Shown one piece after another: positions 26,265 to 34,711 of a stretch of DNA of 56,119 bases. Source of the stretch: a virus; the IMG/VR virus record IMGVR_UViG_3300036820_000642, positions 1 through 56,119 of that record; one strand, given 5' to 3'. The notes beneath the pieces are model-generated. The model was not told the DNA's origin, did no database searches, and saw only the letters and a list, made by a program, of their open reading frames with translations. The position numbers and the translations under genes are program-made. Positions within the stretch are counted from its first letter, which is position 1. Every line of letters begins with the position of its first letter.

Positions 26265-27711
26265 CCCCTCCCCGTGGGATGCCGCCGCCGCGATCTTCGA
26301 GCGGCGGTCCATGGAGAACGACCCGGTGAAATGGGCCAAGGACAGGGCCAAAGTTCACCTCTGGTCGTTGCAGCAGAAGATAGCGCGTTCTGTCGCCGTC
26401 AATAAGCGTACTGCTGTCCAGTCCTCCCACGGTGTCGGCAAGAGTTTCCTAGCCGCCACCCTGGCGGCCTGGTGGGTAGACACCCACCCCCCGGATCAGA
26501 CCATGGTCGTCACCACAGCGCCGAGCCTTGACCAGGTGCACGCGATTCTGTGGGAAGAGATCCGCGGTCTCCACGACAGAGCCCACCTGCCTGGCGTTGT
26601 CCAGCGCACCGACCGTTGGCTAGTCGGTGACCGCCTTGTAGGAATGGGGCGTAAACCCCCGGACTATTCAGAGTCAGCGTTCCAGGGAATTCACAGGAAA
26701 TATGTCTTGGTCATTCTCGATGAGGCATGCGGGATCGATCAATGGTTGTGGACTGCGGTCGAAACAATCACGACCGCAGACACATGCCGGATTCTGGCAA
26801 TCGGTAACCCCGACGATCCCAACTCGCATTTCAGGGATCTGTGTTCCGGTGTTCCTGGCTGGAAATCCTTCAAGATCAGCGCGTTCGACTCACCGAACTT
26901 CACAGGCGAACGTATCCCCCAGGAGCTACAGCAGCTTCTTACGTCTAAACAGTGGGTTGCCGACCGCGAAGCGGAATGGGGTATCGACAATCCCCTGTAC
27001 GTGGCCAAGGTGCTCGGGGAATTCCCGACAGACCATCCTTGGTCCGTCATCAGGATGACAGACATTTACGCGTGCAGCATCCCAGGCACGCCAAGGTCAA
27101 AGAAAGAGCTGCTACCCGTGCAGCTCGGGGTGGATGTCGGCGGCGGCGGTGACGAGACAGTCATTCGTGAGCGCCGCGGCCTGGTCGCAGGCCGCGAATG
27201 GCGGGAACGTTCTGACAAGCCGGAGAACATCGCACGGCTGGTAGTCCATGCGATAAAGGCCACCGGTGCCGATTCGGTAAAGGTGGACAGCATCGGCATA
27301 GGTCACGGCCTGGTCGGAGAGCTGCGGAACCTACGGGAACTGGGCGCGCATAGCGCGCATGTCCATGGAGTGAATGTCAGTGAGCGAGCCAGAGACCCCG
27401 AGAAGTACTACAACCTCCGCAGCCAATTGTGGTGGGAATGCGGGCGGATCGCCGCCGAGCAACGGTTGTTCGACTTGTCCGGTATGGAAAATGCTGACCG
27501 GACTGTTGCGCAGATGCTGGAGCCGCATTACACGTTTGACCTCAAAGGCAGAATCAAGATAGAGGCGAAGGACGAAATTATCAAGCGGATGGGGCGAAGC
27601 CCCGACAACGCTGACGCTCTCTTGCTCGCTTTCTATGAGCCGGAACGGCGTAACGGCTCTGAATGGTTCGATGCGATTCTAAGCGGTCAATGGGTCGGCC
27701 AAGACTTCTAG
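26239..27711 (+). CDS. terL: Terminase large subunit
   Basis: 490 residues from ATG 26239. ATPase domain: Walker A SSHGVGKS (62-69) and Walker B VLVILDE (156-162). Nuclease domain: GVDVGGGGDET, VDSIGIGHG and a C-terminal SPDNADALLLAF with acidic residues for metal binding. The enzyme drives DNA into proheads and cuts it. The length is normal. Its 3' end overlaps the methyltransferase by 22 bases. Confidence 0.9.
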   Translation: MLASIPRTDPSPWDAAAAIFERRSMENDPVKWAKDRAKVHLWSLQQKIARSVAVNKRTAVQSSHGVGKSFLAATLAAWWVDTHPPDQTMVVTTAPSLDQVHAILWEEIRGLHDRAHLPGVVQRTDRWLVGDRLVGMGRKPPDYSESAFQGIHRKYVLVILDEACGIDQWLWTAVETITTADTCRILAIGNPDDPNSHFRDLCSGVPGWKSFKISAFDSPNFTGERIPQELQQLLTSKQWVADREAEWGIDNPLYVAKVLGEFPTDHPWSVIRMTDIYACSIPGTPRSKKELLPVQLGVDVGGGGDETVIRERRGLVAGREWRERSDKPENIARLVVHAIKATGADSVKVDSIGIGHGLVGELRNLRELGAHSAHVHGVNVSERARDPEKYYNLRSQLWWECGRIAAEQRLFDLSGMENADRTVAQMLEPHYTFDLKGRIKIEAKDEIIKRMGRSPDNADALLLAFYEPERRNGSEWFDAILSGQWVGQDF

Positions 27712-28352
27712 ACCTGTGTTGTTCCGCAGGAGGCGCAGCCAAAGGCTATGCCGATGCTGGGTTTGAAGTCATAGGCGTGGATATCCGGCCGCAGCCGCGC
27801 TATCCGTATGAGTTTCACCAGGCGGACGCGCTGACATTCCCCCTTGACGGTTTCGACGTTTTCCACGCTAGCCCGCCCTGCCAGGGTTACAGTGTCACGA
27901 AATCAATTAACCCGCACGCCGAGTCTTACCCCAGGCTTGTTGAACCGATCCGCGATCGGCTGAAGGCTACCGGAAAGCCTTACGTCATTGAGAATGTGCC
28001 CGGTTCGCCTCTCATCGATCCTCTAATCCTTTGCGGCAGCCAATTCGGGCTAGTCACATGGTGGCCTGGAAATGGGCGTGTCGGCCTCCGGCGACACAGG
28101 CTGTTTGAGTCAAACATTCTCATCCCGGACCCCGGCCCACATGACCACTCGCTACTGTCCGTGCCCGTGTACGGGCATGGCCCAAGCGGCAAGAAAACGC
28201 CTCTCAAAGGCATCGGGCACGCGCAAGCTGAGCGGGATGTCATGGGCATTGACTGGATGACGCGTGAGGAGATTAACGAATCTATTCCTCCGGCATACAC
28301 GTACTATATTGGAGCCTTCTTGAAGGAAAGCGTTGGCGTTCTGGCAGCGTAA
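27690..28352 (+). CDS. DNA (cytosine-5) methyltransferase
   Basis: 220 residues from ATG 27690. Motif I is LLDLCCSAGGAAKGYADAG (the usual DLFxGxGG is DLCCSAGG). Motif IV PPCQGYS has catalytic Cys64, and motif VI is ENVPG. It is short compared with typical m5C enzymes, and the target-recognition region is small. Placed between terminase and portal, it is probably late-expressed and may protect the genome from host restriction. No cognate restriction enzyme is seen. Confidence 0.8.
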   Translation: MGRPRLLDLCCSAGGAAKGYADAGFEVIGVDIRPQPRYPYEFHQADALTFPLDGFDVFHASPPCQGYSVTKSINPHAESYPRLVEPIRDRLKATGKPYVIENVPGSPLIDPLILCGSQFGLVTWWPGNGRVGLRRHRLFESNILIPDPGPHDHSLLSVPVYGHGPSGKKTPLKGIGHAQAERDVMGIDWMTREEINESIPPAYTYYIGAFLKESVGVLAA

Positions 28353-30351
28353 CCGCGCCGAGAAAGCCAGCGGCAGCACTGCGCTAGCCACTCGTTCCGG
28401 CCCCCAGCAGTTCCCGCCTGGCGCGAAGACAAGCGACGTTTCAGACCTCGCAAGAGCTCTCACGCAGTACATGGGCCATTACGATATGGATGGCCAGGGC
28501 AAGATTCTCCCTCGCCCGGACGAGTGGCTTTCCGCGCAGTTCGGCCCGCAATGGCCGCTGCCGATCGAACCGCTTGATGCGCCTCGCCCCGACACGGGGA
28601 TGCCGGAGCCACGGCAATGGCAATACCCGTTCAGTTGGAACCTCCAGCTATTCGACCAGAAATCTGTTAGCTGGGACACGCTCAAAGAGGCGTCGGAGAC
28701 ACCACTATTCCGGGCTTGCATTGAAGTCAGGAAAACTGAGCTGGCGTCCCTTGACTGGGGTATCCGTGTCTCATCGCGGGCAGCGGAAGCGATTGCCCGC
28801 AAATCCCGGCGCAGCAAAGAAGATGTTCAGAACGAGCTACGCCAGAAGTATGAGAAGCAGATCGAGAAGGCTTCTGACTTCTGGGAAGTCCCGGATCGGA
28901 AAAACGGTCTCGAATTCAGCGACTGGATTAGCGCCGCTCTTGAGGAACAGCTCACCTGGGATGCGATCGCCGTCTATCCTCGCCGCACCTACGGCGGGGA
29001 TCTGCACGACCTGATGATTGTGGACGCCTCCACGATTAAACCGCTGCTGGACGAGCAGGGCGGCAGGCCGCTGCCGCCATACCCTGCTTTCCAGCAGATT
29101 CTCTACGGGTTTCCCCGCGGGGAATTCGTCGCTGACACCGTGGATATTGACGGTGAAACAGTCGTCCCCGGCGGCATGTCCGCCAGCCAGTTGATTTACA
29201 AACGCCGTGTCGTCCGCACACGGACCCCCTACGGGTTCTCCGCGACAGAACAAGCATTGCTCGACGGCCTTTTGTACAATCAGCGTTTCGGGTGGATGCT
29301 CGCCGAATACACCGAAGGCACGCAGCCCGCCCAGTTTTTCCGTAACACCGGCGATGTCGATTGGTCTGCCAGGCAACTACTGCAATATGAGAAGGCTTTT
29401 AATGATCGTTACGCTGGCCGCACTGCTGAACGTTACCGTTTTCCTATTCTCCCACCTGGCATTGAGCCTGTAACACCCCAGCAAATCCAGGAGCGATACA
29501 AGGCAGATTATGATCTGCATCTTATCGCCAGAGTCGGGATGCATTACGGGGTAATGCTCCCCGAGCTTGGTTTCACTGAGCGCGGCGGACTCGGCTCTGC
29601 TGGGTATCACGAAGGTCAGGAAGCAGTCGGCTACCGGCGTTTCCGGCTCCCGGACATCCGTTGGTTCGCCCGTTTCCTGACCGCAATCAGCCGCGCACAA
29701 CTCGACTTTCCCCCCGAGCTGGAATTCGCGTTCCTCGGGCTCGAAGAGGAAGACGAGGCCGCAGTTGACGAAGTTGTGCAGAACAAAACGCAGTCCGCGC
29801 GGATGACGTTGAATGAGGCACGTGCGCGCGATGGCCTGCCGCCTTTTGACTTTCCAGAGGCGGATATGCCGATGGTGCAGACAGCCCGCGGTGTCGTGTT
29901 CATTCAGGGTGCATCTGAGAGTGCGCCACCAGGCGTGCTGATTGAACCAGTGTCGGAGAACCCGACGATTCCGGCTGGTCCTGGCGCGTCGGGTGCTCCC
30001 GGCCAGTCGGCACAGCCGCAGCAGGGGCAAGCGCAGTCCCCGACGCAGCGCCGGCCGATCGGTCCGGCCGGTAGAGGCAAGACCGCCGCCGCTGCGGCGA
30101 AAGAGCTGGACACCTTCAAGGCATGGGTGCTGAAGCACCCAGACCCATCAAGGCCTTTCGAGTTCGAGTCAGCCGCCGAAGAGCTGTTTGAGCTGGATAC
30201 GAACCTACTCGGGGAGCACTGGGGCAAGTACGTGTTCAAGGCGGGTGGTGCTGCCCCAAAAGCCAGCAGCCACCCCCACAGCAGTGGCCAGCCTGGGAAC
30301 AAGACCTCGCCCTGGTCGCCGTATACGCCGGAGCACTGGCTAGCGCCCTAA
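28333..30351 (+). CDS. Portal protein
   Basis: 672 residues from TTG 28333 (AAGGAAAGCG before it). HK97-type portal features: ETPLFRACIEVRKTELASLDW near residue 115, long central strands and helices (DWISAALEEQLTWDAIAVYP) and a clip-like C-terminal half. After residue 540 there is a Pro/Gln/Gly-rich linker. At codons 642-643 (CCA AAA) a canonical -1 slippery heptamer allows fusion to the MuF protein; without slippage a 29-residue low-complexity tail is added. Confidence 0.85.
   Translation: MAFWQRNRAEKASGSTALATRSGPQQFPPGAKTSDVSDLARALTQYMGHYDMDGQGKILPRPDEWLSAQFGPQWPLPIEPLDAPRPDTGMPEPRQWQYPFSWNLQLFDQKSVSWDTLKEASETPLFRACIEVRKTELASLDWGIRVSSRAAEAIARKSRRSKEDVQNELRQKYEKQIEKASDFWEVPDRKNGLEFSDWISAALEEQLTWDAIAVYPRRTYGGDLHDLMIVDASTIKPLLDEQGGRPLPPYPAFQQILYGFPRGEFVADTVDIDGETVVPGGMSASQLIYKRRVVRTRTPYGFSATEQALLDGLLYNQRFGWMLAEYTEGTQPAQFFRNTGDVDWSARQLLQYEKAFNDRYAGRTAERYRFPILPPGIEPVTPQQIQERYKADYDLHLIARVGMHYGVMLPELGFTERGGLGSAGYHEGQEAVGYRRFRLPDIRWFARFLTAISRAQLDFPPELEFAFLGLEEEDEAAVDEVVQNKTQSARMTLNEARARDGLPPFDFPEADMPMVQTARGVVFIQGASESAPPGVLIEPVSENPTIPAGPGASGAPGQSAQPQQGQAQSPTQRRPIGPAGRGKTAAAAAKELDTFKAWVLKHPDPSRPFEFESAAEELFELDTNLLGEHWGKYVFKAGGAAPKASSHPHSSGQPGNKTSPWSPYTPEHWLAP
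30255..30261 (+). promoter_or_regulatory. Programmed -1 frameshift site (C CCA AAA)
   Basis: The heptamer CCCAAAA, in portal frame C-CCA-AAA, fits X-XXY-YYZ exactly. Seven bases downstream a small hairpin can form, GCCAC (30269-30273) with GTGGC (30284-30288). Shifting -1 continues directly into the MuF frame, which has no usable start codon for its conserved N-terminus. Confidence 0.75.
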
Positions 30352-30953
30352 GCGCGGTATCTCTTGTCACGGCCATTGTCCTGGATTGGATGCAGGCCAG
30401 ACCGCGGCCGAAGGTGGCCGCCGCCGAGACCTGGCTCTTTGAACACGGCATAGACGCCGCGCTCCGCGAGGCGCTACGTCCGGTCCTCACTGAACTGTGG
30501 TCGGCCGCCTGGACGATCGGCGAACAGTCAGCCGCCGAGCACGGCGGCCACGGGCGCGGCTTCAACAGCCGCGACTTCATGGAACAGCACGGACACGGGT
30601 GGCTCACCCAGATCGTTCACACCAGGATTCAGGCCCTCGCCAAGATCCTCGCCGAAGGCCCCGATGATCTGGCGGGGATGACTGCCGCGGTCAGCGCGTA
30701 CCTGTCCGACACGAACGCCGCCGAGCTGGTTGCCACGACGGAAGCCACCAGGGCTATCAACGCTGCCGCTGCCGACGCCTACCGGGCGGCCAGTCTCTGG
30801 GAAGTCCGCTGGCAGACCGAGGACTCTACGGCCTGCCCGGCTTGCATAAGGAATCAGGAAGCTGGGCGTAGGCCGCTCGGTGTGCCGTTCCCTTCTGGCG
30901 CTGTGGCGCCGCCTCAACATCCGCGCTGTAGGTGCGCGCTATTGCCTGCTTAA
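30261..30953 (+). CDS. MuF-like head morphogenesis domain, expressed by frameshift
   Basis: 230 residues from the frameshift point. The N-terminal PPPQQWPAWEQDLALVAVYAG is typical of MuF or SPP1 gp7-type proteins but lies upstream of the first ATG (30390), where no ribosome site exists. The C-terminus carries TEATRAINAAAADAYR and the metal-binding end ACPACIRNQEAG...PPQHPRCRC. It is a minor head protein, likely made as a portal-MuF fusion of about 873 residues. If initiated at ATG 30390 it would lose about 40 conserved residues. Confidence 0.75.
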   Translation, partial: SQQPPPQQWPAWEQDLALVAVYAGALASALSAVSLVTAIVLDWMQARPRPKVAAAETWLFEHGIDAALREALRPVLTELWSAAWTIGEQSAAEHGGHGRGFNSRDFMEQHGHGWLTQIVHTRIQALAKILAEGPDDLAGMTAAVSAYLSDTNAAELVATTEATRAINAAAADAYRAASLWEVRWQTEDSTACPACIRNQEAGRRPLGVPFPSGAVAPPQHPRCRCALLPA

Positions 30954-30962
30954 AGGAATTTG

Positions 30963-31112
30963 ATGGACACCTGTGCTTCTAGTATTACCAATTGTTATCC
31001 CTACGGTGGCGGCTATTACAACTACTGGCCGACCCACACGAAGTGCCGCATTGCGGCTACTGCTCGTGTTGCGGCCGGGCTGATGAGACCATGCCGCAGA
31101 CAGTCACGGTGA
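30963..31112 (+). CDS. Small protein (49 aa)
   Basis: ATG 30963 with AAAGGAATTTG before it, TGA 31112. Composition: MDTCASSITNCYPYGGGYYN, then a basic end (RPCRRQSR). Four cysteines and a tyrosine/glycine patch. Found between MuF and protease; may be a small virion or scaffold protein. Unknown. Confidence 0.5.
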   Translation: MDTCASSITNCYPYGGGYYNYWPTHTKCRIAATARVAAGLMRPCRRQSR

Positions 31113-31119
31113 CCTGCTA

Positions 31120-31617
31120 ATGGCAGCTGCAAATCTCTCTCTGCGCATCAAGGTCAGCGTAGAACCAGAAGAGACCTGGGATGGTCAGGGTGTCGCCGGG
31201 CGAGTCGTCAAGGCCGTAGCTGAACAGCGGTACACGCTCGCAGTCGCCTACCCAGCAAACAAGCCCGATGTGGGAACGGCACGTGACGGCTACCGCGACT
31301 TCGCGGGCGCCGAGGCCGTAGAAGAGTGCGCATGGAATTACATGCTCAAGTCCCGCAAGGTCGGCCGCTGGCACGAAGACGGAACCGATGGTGCCGGAGA
31401 AGTAGTCGAGTCCTACATTTACCGCGGTCCTGACTGGGTGATCAAATCCGGCGATGCCGAGCACACCGTTACGGCTGGCGACTGGCTATTGGGTGTCCGG
31501 TGGGACCAGCCCACATGGGACCTCATCAAGTCTGGCGAGATCGCCGGCATTTCCCCGCAAGGCATGGCCGAACGTACCGAGGCCAAGCCTGAAAAGGTTG
31601 CAGGGCTTAGGAACTAA
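31120..31617 (+). CDS. XkdF-like prohead protease
   Basis: 165 residues from ATG 31120. YTLAVAYPANKPDVGTARDG, then FAGAEAVEECAWNYM, GAGEVVESYIYR and DWLLGVRWDQPTWDLIKSGE, GISPQG: the pattern of XkdF/ClpP-like or U9/U35-type phage proteases, with a His-Asp-Ser-like centre in the middle. It probably matures the capsid and scaffold, as it sits directly upstream of both. Confidence 0.7.
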   Translation: MAAANLSLRIKVSVEPEETWDGQGVAGRVVKAVAEQRYTLAVAYPANKPDVGTARDGYRDFAGAEAVEECAWNYMLKSRKVGRWHEDGTDGAGEVVESYIYRGPDWVIKSGDAEHTVTAGDWLLGVRWDQPTWDLIKSGEIAGISPQGMAERTEAKPEKVAGLRN

Positions 31618-32106
31618 ATGACTGACGTAACCGAAATCATCCGGCTGGATGTTGACCGTACAGACGGTGTCAAGAACCCAGCCAACGGGTTCCCATTCCT
31701 CCTGTTGAAGGCCATTGAGGAACCAGCGGAAAAGGCTTCTCAAGAGGAACATATGGAAAACACGAACACTGATAAGACTTCCGCCCCTGCGGGCGGTGAA
31801 AACCAGGAGAGCACCAAGTCTCCTGATGTTGATGCACTGGTGAAGGCTGCTGTAGCAGAGGCAACGAAGGGTTCAGAGGAGCGTATTAAGACGCTCGAAA
31901 CCGAACTTGCGAAGGTAAAGGCACTTCCCATTCCCGGTGGTCCGGTCATGACCGCCCCAGCAACAATGCGTAATGAAGCCTCCAAAGCCGCGAAGCTCGT
32001 TGAGGCCGCGCATTTCACGAAGCTTGCTGAGCAGGTGACTGACCAGGACCTTAAGAAGTATTACAAGGAACGCGCGAAGGTCTGCAAGGAAGCAGCCAGC
32101 GCGTAA
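31618..32106 (+). CDS. Scaffold-like capsid assembly protein
   Basis: 162 residues. DRTDGVKNPANGFPFLLLKAIEE at the start is a conserved phage pattern that follows XkdF-like proteases. The rest is a charged coiled coil (EERIKTLETELAKVKAL) and a helix with CKEAASA at the end. Its place between protease and capsid fits a scaffold. Confidence 0.7.
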   Translation: MTDVTEIIRLDVDRTDGVKNPANGFPFLLLKAIEEPAEKASQEEHMENTNTDKTSAPAGGENQESTKSPDVDALVKAAVAEATKGSEERIKTLETELAKVKALPIPGGPVMTAPATMRNEASKAAKLVEAAHFTKLAEQVTDQDLKKYYKERAKVCKEAASA

Positions 32107-32119
32107 AGGAAGATAGAAG

Positions 32120-33892
32120 TTGCCTACTAAGGAAGATCTATTCGGCCCCGGCCTCCCCTCCACTGAATATGGTGATCGGCTTGAGGAACTGAAGGCCGCG
32201 CTTCAGAAGAGTATCGACCGTCACGATAAGAAGATTGACGGGTTTATTCCAGCGTTCGCGGCCTCGAAGCTTGGCCTGAACGCAGGAATTCAGAAGGGTG
32301 CGGGTTCCGGCAATGTCATGCAGGCACACCGCCTTGAGGCACTCGCGGTCCGGCTCAACGAAATCCTCGAAGGCCAAAGCCAAGGCCAAGCCGAAAAAGG
32401 CCAAGAAGGCTCCGGCCAAGTCGGCAAAGGTCTCAGCGCGGAAAAGCAAAACGAAATCCGCCAAGACCTCGAAGCGCTACAATCGCTGCGGGACTCATTC
32501 GCGAAAGACATCAGCACGACGGTCCCGGGCGACCTCCACCCGTACGACCTCGAAGCCCCTGCTAAAGTCCTAGTCCCGCGTTTCTCGCCTTTGCGGAACC
32601 GGATGACCCGTACCCGCGGTCAGGGTACCGCGAGGGAATACCGGCGAATCCTCGGGTTCACGAACACCGGTATGGGTGGTGTTAGTGACCTCTCGCCGTT
32701 CTTCAATTCGGAGACCGCGCTAAACGGTGGCTCGACTGCTGGCCTGCCGACCTTCGGCGCTCTGTCGCTAATCCGAGGTCAGAAGATCAGTTATGCCATG
32801 GACGTGCACACTCTGGCGTACATGGAAATGTCGCTCAGTGATGTGGTCGGCTGGAAGGCGCAGTTTGCCAACCTCGGGTTTGAAAACTCGCGGCAGCTTT
32901 CCACAATGGGCCTTCTGTGGGCTCACCTCCTGGGTGAAGAGAAGGCCATCCTGTATTCGCGTGGCGCTTCTGCCAGCGGTTACGAGGGTGCTGTTTCTGC
33001 CCCGTCCGCTGTGACTCTGGCGACTGCGACGACTGGCGGTTCGCTGGCCGCAGCCACTTACTACGTGAAGGTGACTGCTCGTGCTGGTGGCGGCGAGTCC
33101 GTTGTTTCCGGTGAAGTCAGCCAGGCCACTACTGGTAGTACTTCCACGCTGACTATCACGGTGGGCACGGAACCGGTTGGCGGGTTGGGTTACAACCTTT
33201 ACGTTGGTACCGCCACGGGCGGTGAGACGTTCCAGACTGCGTTTGTCGGGAACACTTTCACCCTCACGAGTTACGTGACTGGTGGCGCTACGCCTCCTTC
33301 CGCGGATTCTACGGCTAACACCAACGGGTATGACGGTTACCTGTCGGTCCTGACGGACCCGGCGCAGTCCGGTTACGTTAACCGGCTGAATGCCCCGTTG
33401 TGGAACGGTACGACCGGTAACGGTGACAAGGCATTCCAGGACGCGTTTGCGTCGCTGTACGCCTCCGTGTATGCGGACCCTGAAGAAGTCTGGCTTGCCT
33501 CGCCGCAGCGGCGTGAACTGTCCGACTGGATTAAAACCCAGAACGGCGGTGCCGCGGGTTACCGGATTGTCGTGCAGTCCTCGGATTACCAGTCGGGTAC
33601 CAATCTCAGTGGTCTTGTCACTGGCATTGTGAATGAGTCCTCGCCCAGCGGGCGGATTGTGGATCTTGAGGTTCACCCGTATATGCCTGCCGGGTGCTCG
33701 TTCATCAACAGTCGTGTACTGCCAATCCCTGACTCTCACATCGGTGAGACCACGGAAATGATTGAGGTCCAGCCTTACATGAGTGTGGACTGGCCCACGA
33801 TTCAATTCACGTGGGACAGCTCGACCTACTGGTATGGCAGCCTTTGCCATTACGCGCCGAAGTGGTCTGGCGCGATCGTCGGCATCCAGTAA
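32120..33892 (+). CDS. Major capsid protein with Ig-like insertion
   Basis: 590 residues from TTG 32120 (GGAAGATAGAAG before it). Residues 1-150 are helical and lysine-rich like a delta or scaffolding domain. The HK97-type core contains FSPLRNRMTRTRG, SLIRGQKISYAMDVHTLAYM and the C-terminal VHPYMPAGCSFINSRVLPIP. Residues about 290-415 are an inserted beta-rich domain (APSAVTLATATTGGSLAAAT, STSTLTITVG, GGLGYNLYVG) resembling bacterial Ig/fibronectin repeats, likely displayed on the capsid surface. The capsid is unusually long because of it. Confidence 0.85.
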   Translation: MPTKEDLFGPGLPSTEYGDRLEELKAALQKSIDRHDKKIDGFIPAFAASKLGLNAGIQKGAGSGNVMQAHRLEALAVRLNEILEGQSQGQAEKGQEGSGQVGKGLSAEKQNEIRQDLEALQSLRDSFAKDISTTVPGDLHPYDLEAPAKVLVPRFSPLRNRMTRTRGQGTAREYRRILGFTNTGMGGVSDLSPFFNSETALNGGSTAGLPTFGALSLIRGQKISYAMDVHTLAYMEMSLSDVVGWKAQFANLGFENSRQLSTMGLLWAHLLGEEKAILYSRGASASGYEGAVSAPSAVTLATATTGGSLAAATYYVKVTARAGGGESVVSGEVSQATTGSTSTLTITVGTEPVGGLGYNLYVGTATGGETFQTAFVGNTFTLTSYVTGGATPPSADSTANTNGYDGYLSVLTDPAQSGYVNRLNAPLWNGTTGNGDKAFQDAFASLYASVYADPEEVWLASPQRRELSDWIKTQNGGAAGYRIVVQSSDYQSGTNLSGLVTGIVNESSPSGRIVDLEVHPYMPAGCSFINSRVLPIPDSHIGETTEMIEVQPYMSVDWPTIQFTWDSSTYWYGSLCHYAPKWSGAIVGIQ

Positions 33893-33973
33893 GCCGACCC
33901 AATCCTTCCCCTCCCCGATATAAGACCCAACTAATGGCATTCGGGGAGGGGAACCCAACCCCTAAAGGAAACT

Positions 33974-34147
33974 ATGGCTGGAAACAAAGACGTAGAAGTC
34001 TGCGGTAGTCAGTCCGCCGCAAAGGCCGCGTTCCTTCAGAACGCGATCGACTCGGCGAGGCAGGGCGACATTGCTGGCTCCCAGTACTGGCAGAAGCTCG
34101 CCGCCCAGGCGGCGCAGTCCGGTAACCACCTGTATCCGCTGACCTAA
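33974..34147 (+). CDS. Small head protein (57 aa)
   Basis: ATG 33974 after AAAGGAAACT, TAA 34147. Helical, Ala/Gln-rich (AAKAAFLQNAIDSARQGDI, YWQKLAAQAAQSGNHLYPL). Overlaps the next gene by one base. May be a capsid accessory or head-tail protein. Confidence 0.55.
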   Translation: MAGNKDVEVCGSQSAAKAAFLQNAIDSARQGDIAGSQYWQKLAAQAAQSGNHLYPLT

Positions 34148-34392
34148 TGCGCGTCGTACTAGACAGGGGATGCCGGGAGATTGAAGGGCTGTCCGGCCGC
34201 ACCTATGCGAGCCGAAACGCTGTGTTCGACGTTGACCCGCATGACGTCAAAGGCATTGTCGCTATCGGAGGCGCTGCGTGTTCTCTCGCAGGCACTACAA
34301 GACGCAGCCACGGCTACCGATGCACTGAATGCGGCTTCGGGAGCTTCTTCAAGACGTGTGGCCGCTGTGGCGGCGAAGGGATCAAGGAATAG
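34147..34392 (+). CDS. Zinc-finger protein
   Basis: 81 residues from ATG 34147 (TAATG overlap). N-terminal strands (RVVLDRGCREIEGLSGRTY), then YRCTECGFGSFFKTCGRCGG, a CxxC...CxxC zinc finger. It sits among structural genes and may be a small head-tail factor or regulator. Confidence 0.55.
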   Translation: MRVVLDRGCREIEGLSGRTYASRNAVFDVDPHDVKGIVAIGGAACSLAGTTRRSHGYRCTECGFGSFFKTCGRCGGEGIKE

Positions 34393-34523
34393 TGAATCTC
34401 AACTTCACCGATGAACACGGCTACGAAGTCTCCATTGAGATCAGTAAACCGGATGAGGGTGAGAAGCAGGAAGTGAAGCGGCCTTTCAAAATGGGGTTCG
34501 CGCTTCCCGAGAGGGACGCCTAA
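34392..34523 (+). CDS. Small protein (43 aa)
   Basis: GTG 34392 with AAGGAATA before it. Acidic and charged (FTDEHGYEVSIEISKPDEGE). Overlaps neighbours by a single base at both ends. Unknown. Confidence 0.5.
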   Translation: MNLNFTDEHGYEVSIEISKPDEGEKQEVKRPFKMGFALPERDA

Positions 34524-34711
34524 TGCCGCCTCGTAAGGCGCCCCTGACGGCTACTACTAGGAAGCCTCCGGTAGAGGCTCCCAGGGTGACCCCATACGGC
34601 GGGGACGACACGTTGTGTCTTCAGTGCTTCCCTGCTGGGTGGCCGCGCCTGGTTGTCGCCGCATCCTGCGAGCACGGCCACTATGAGCGTCCACATTCGG
34701 ATGCGGAGTAA
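34523..34711 (+). CDS. Small Cys/His protein
   Basis: 62 residues from ATG 34523. Basic, proline-rich start (PPRKAPLTATTRKPPVEAP), then LCLQCFPAGWPRLVVAASCEHGHYE, with a CxxC and Cys/His group. Likely metal-binding. The stop abuts the TTG of the connector gene. Confidence 0.5.
   Translation: MPPRKAPLTATTRKPPVEAPRVTPYGGDDTLCLQCFPAGWPRLVVAASCEHGHYERPHSDAE

Noticed and set aside
30390-30953. MuF gene starting independently at ATG 30390
   Set aside because: There is no ribosome site, and about 40 conserved-looking residues lie upstream in frame; frameshifting from the portal explains them better.
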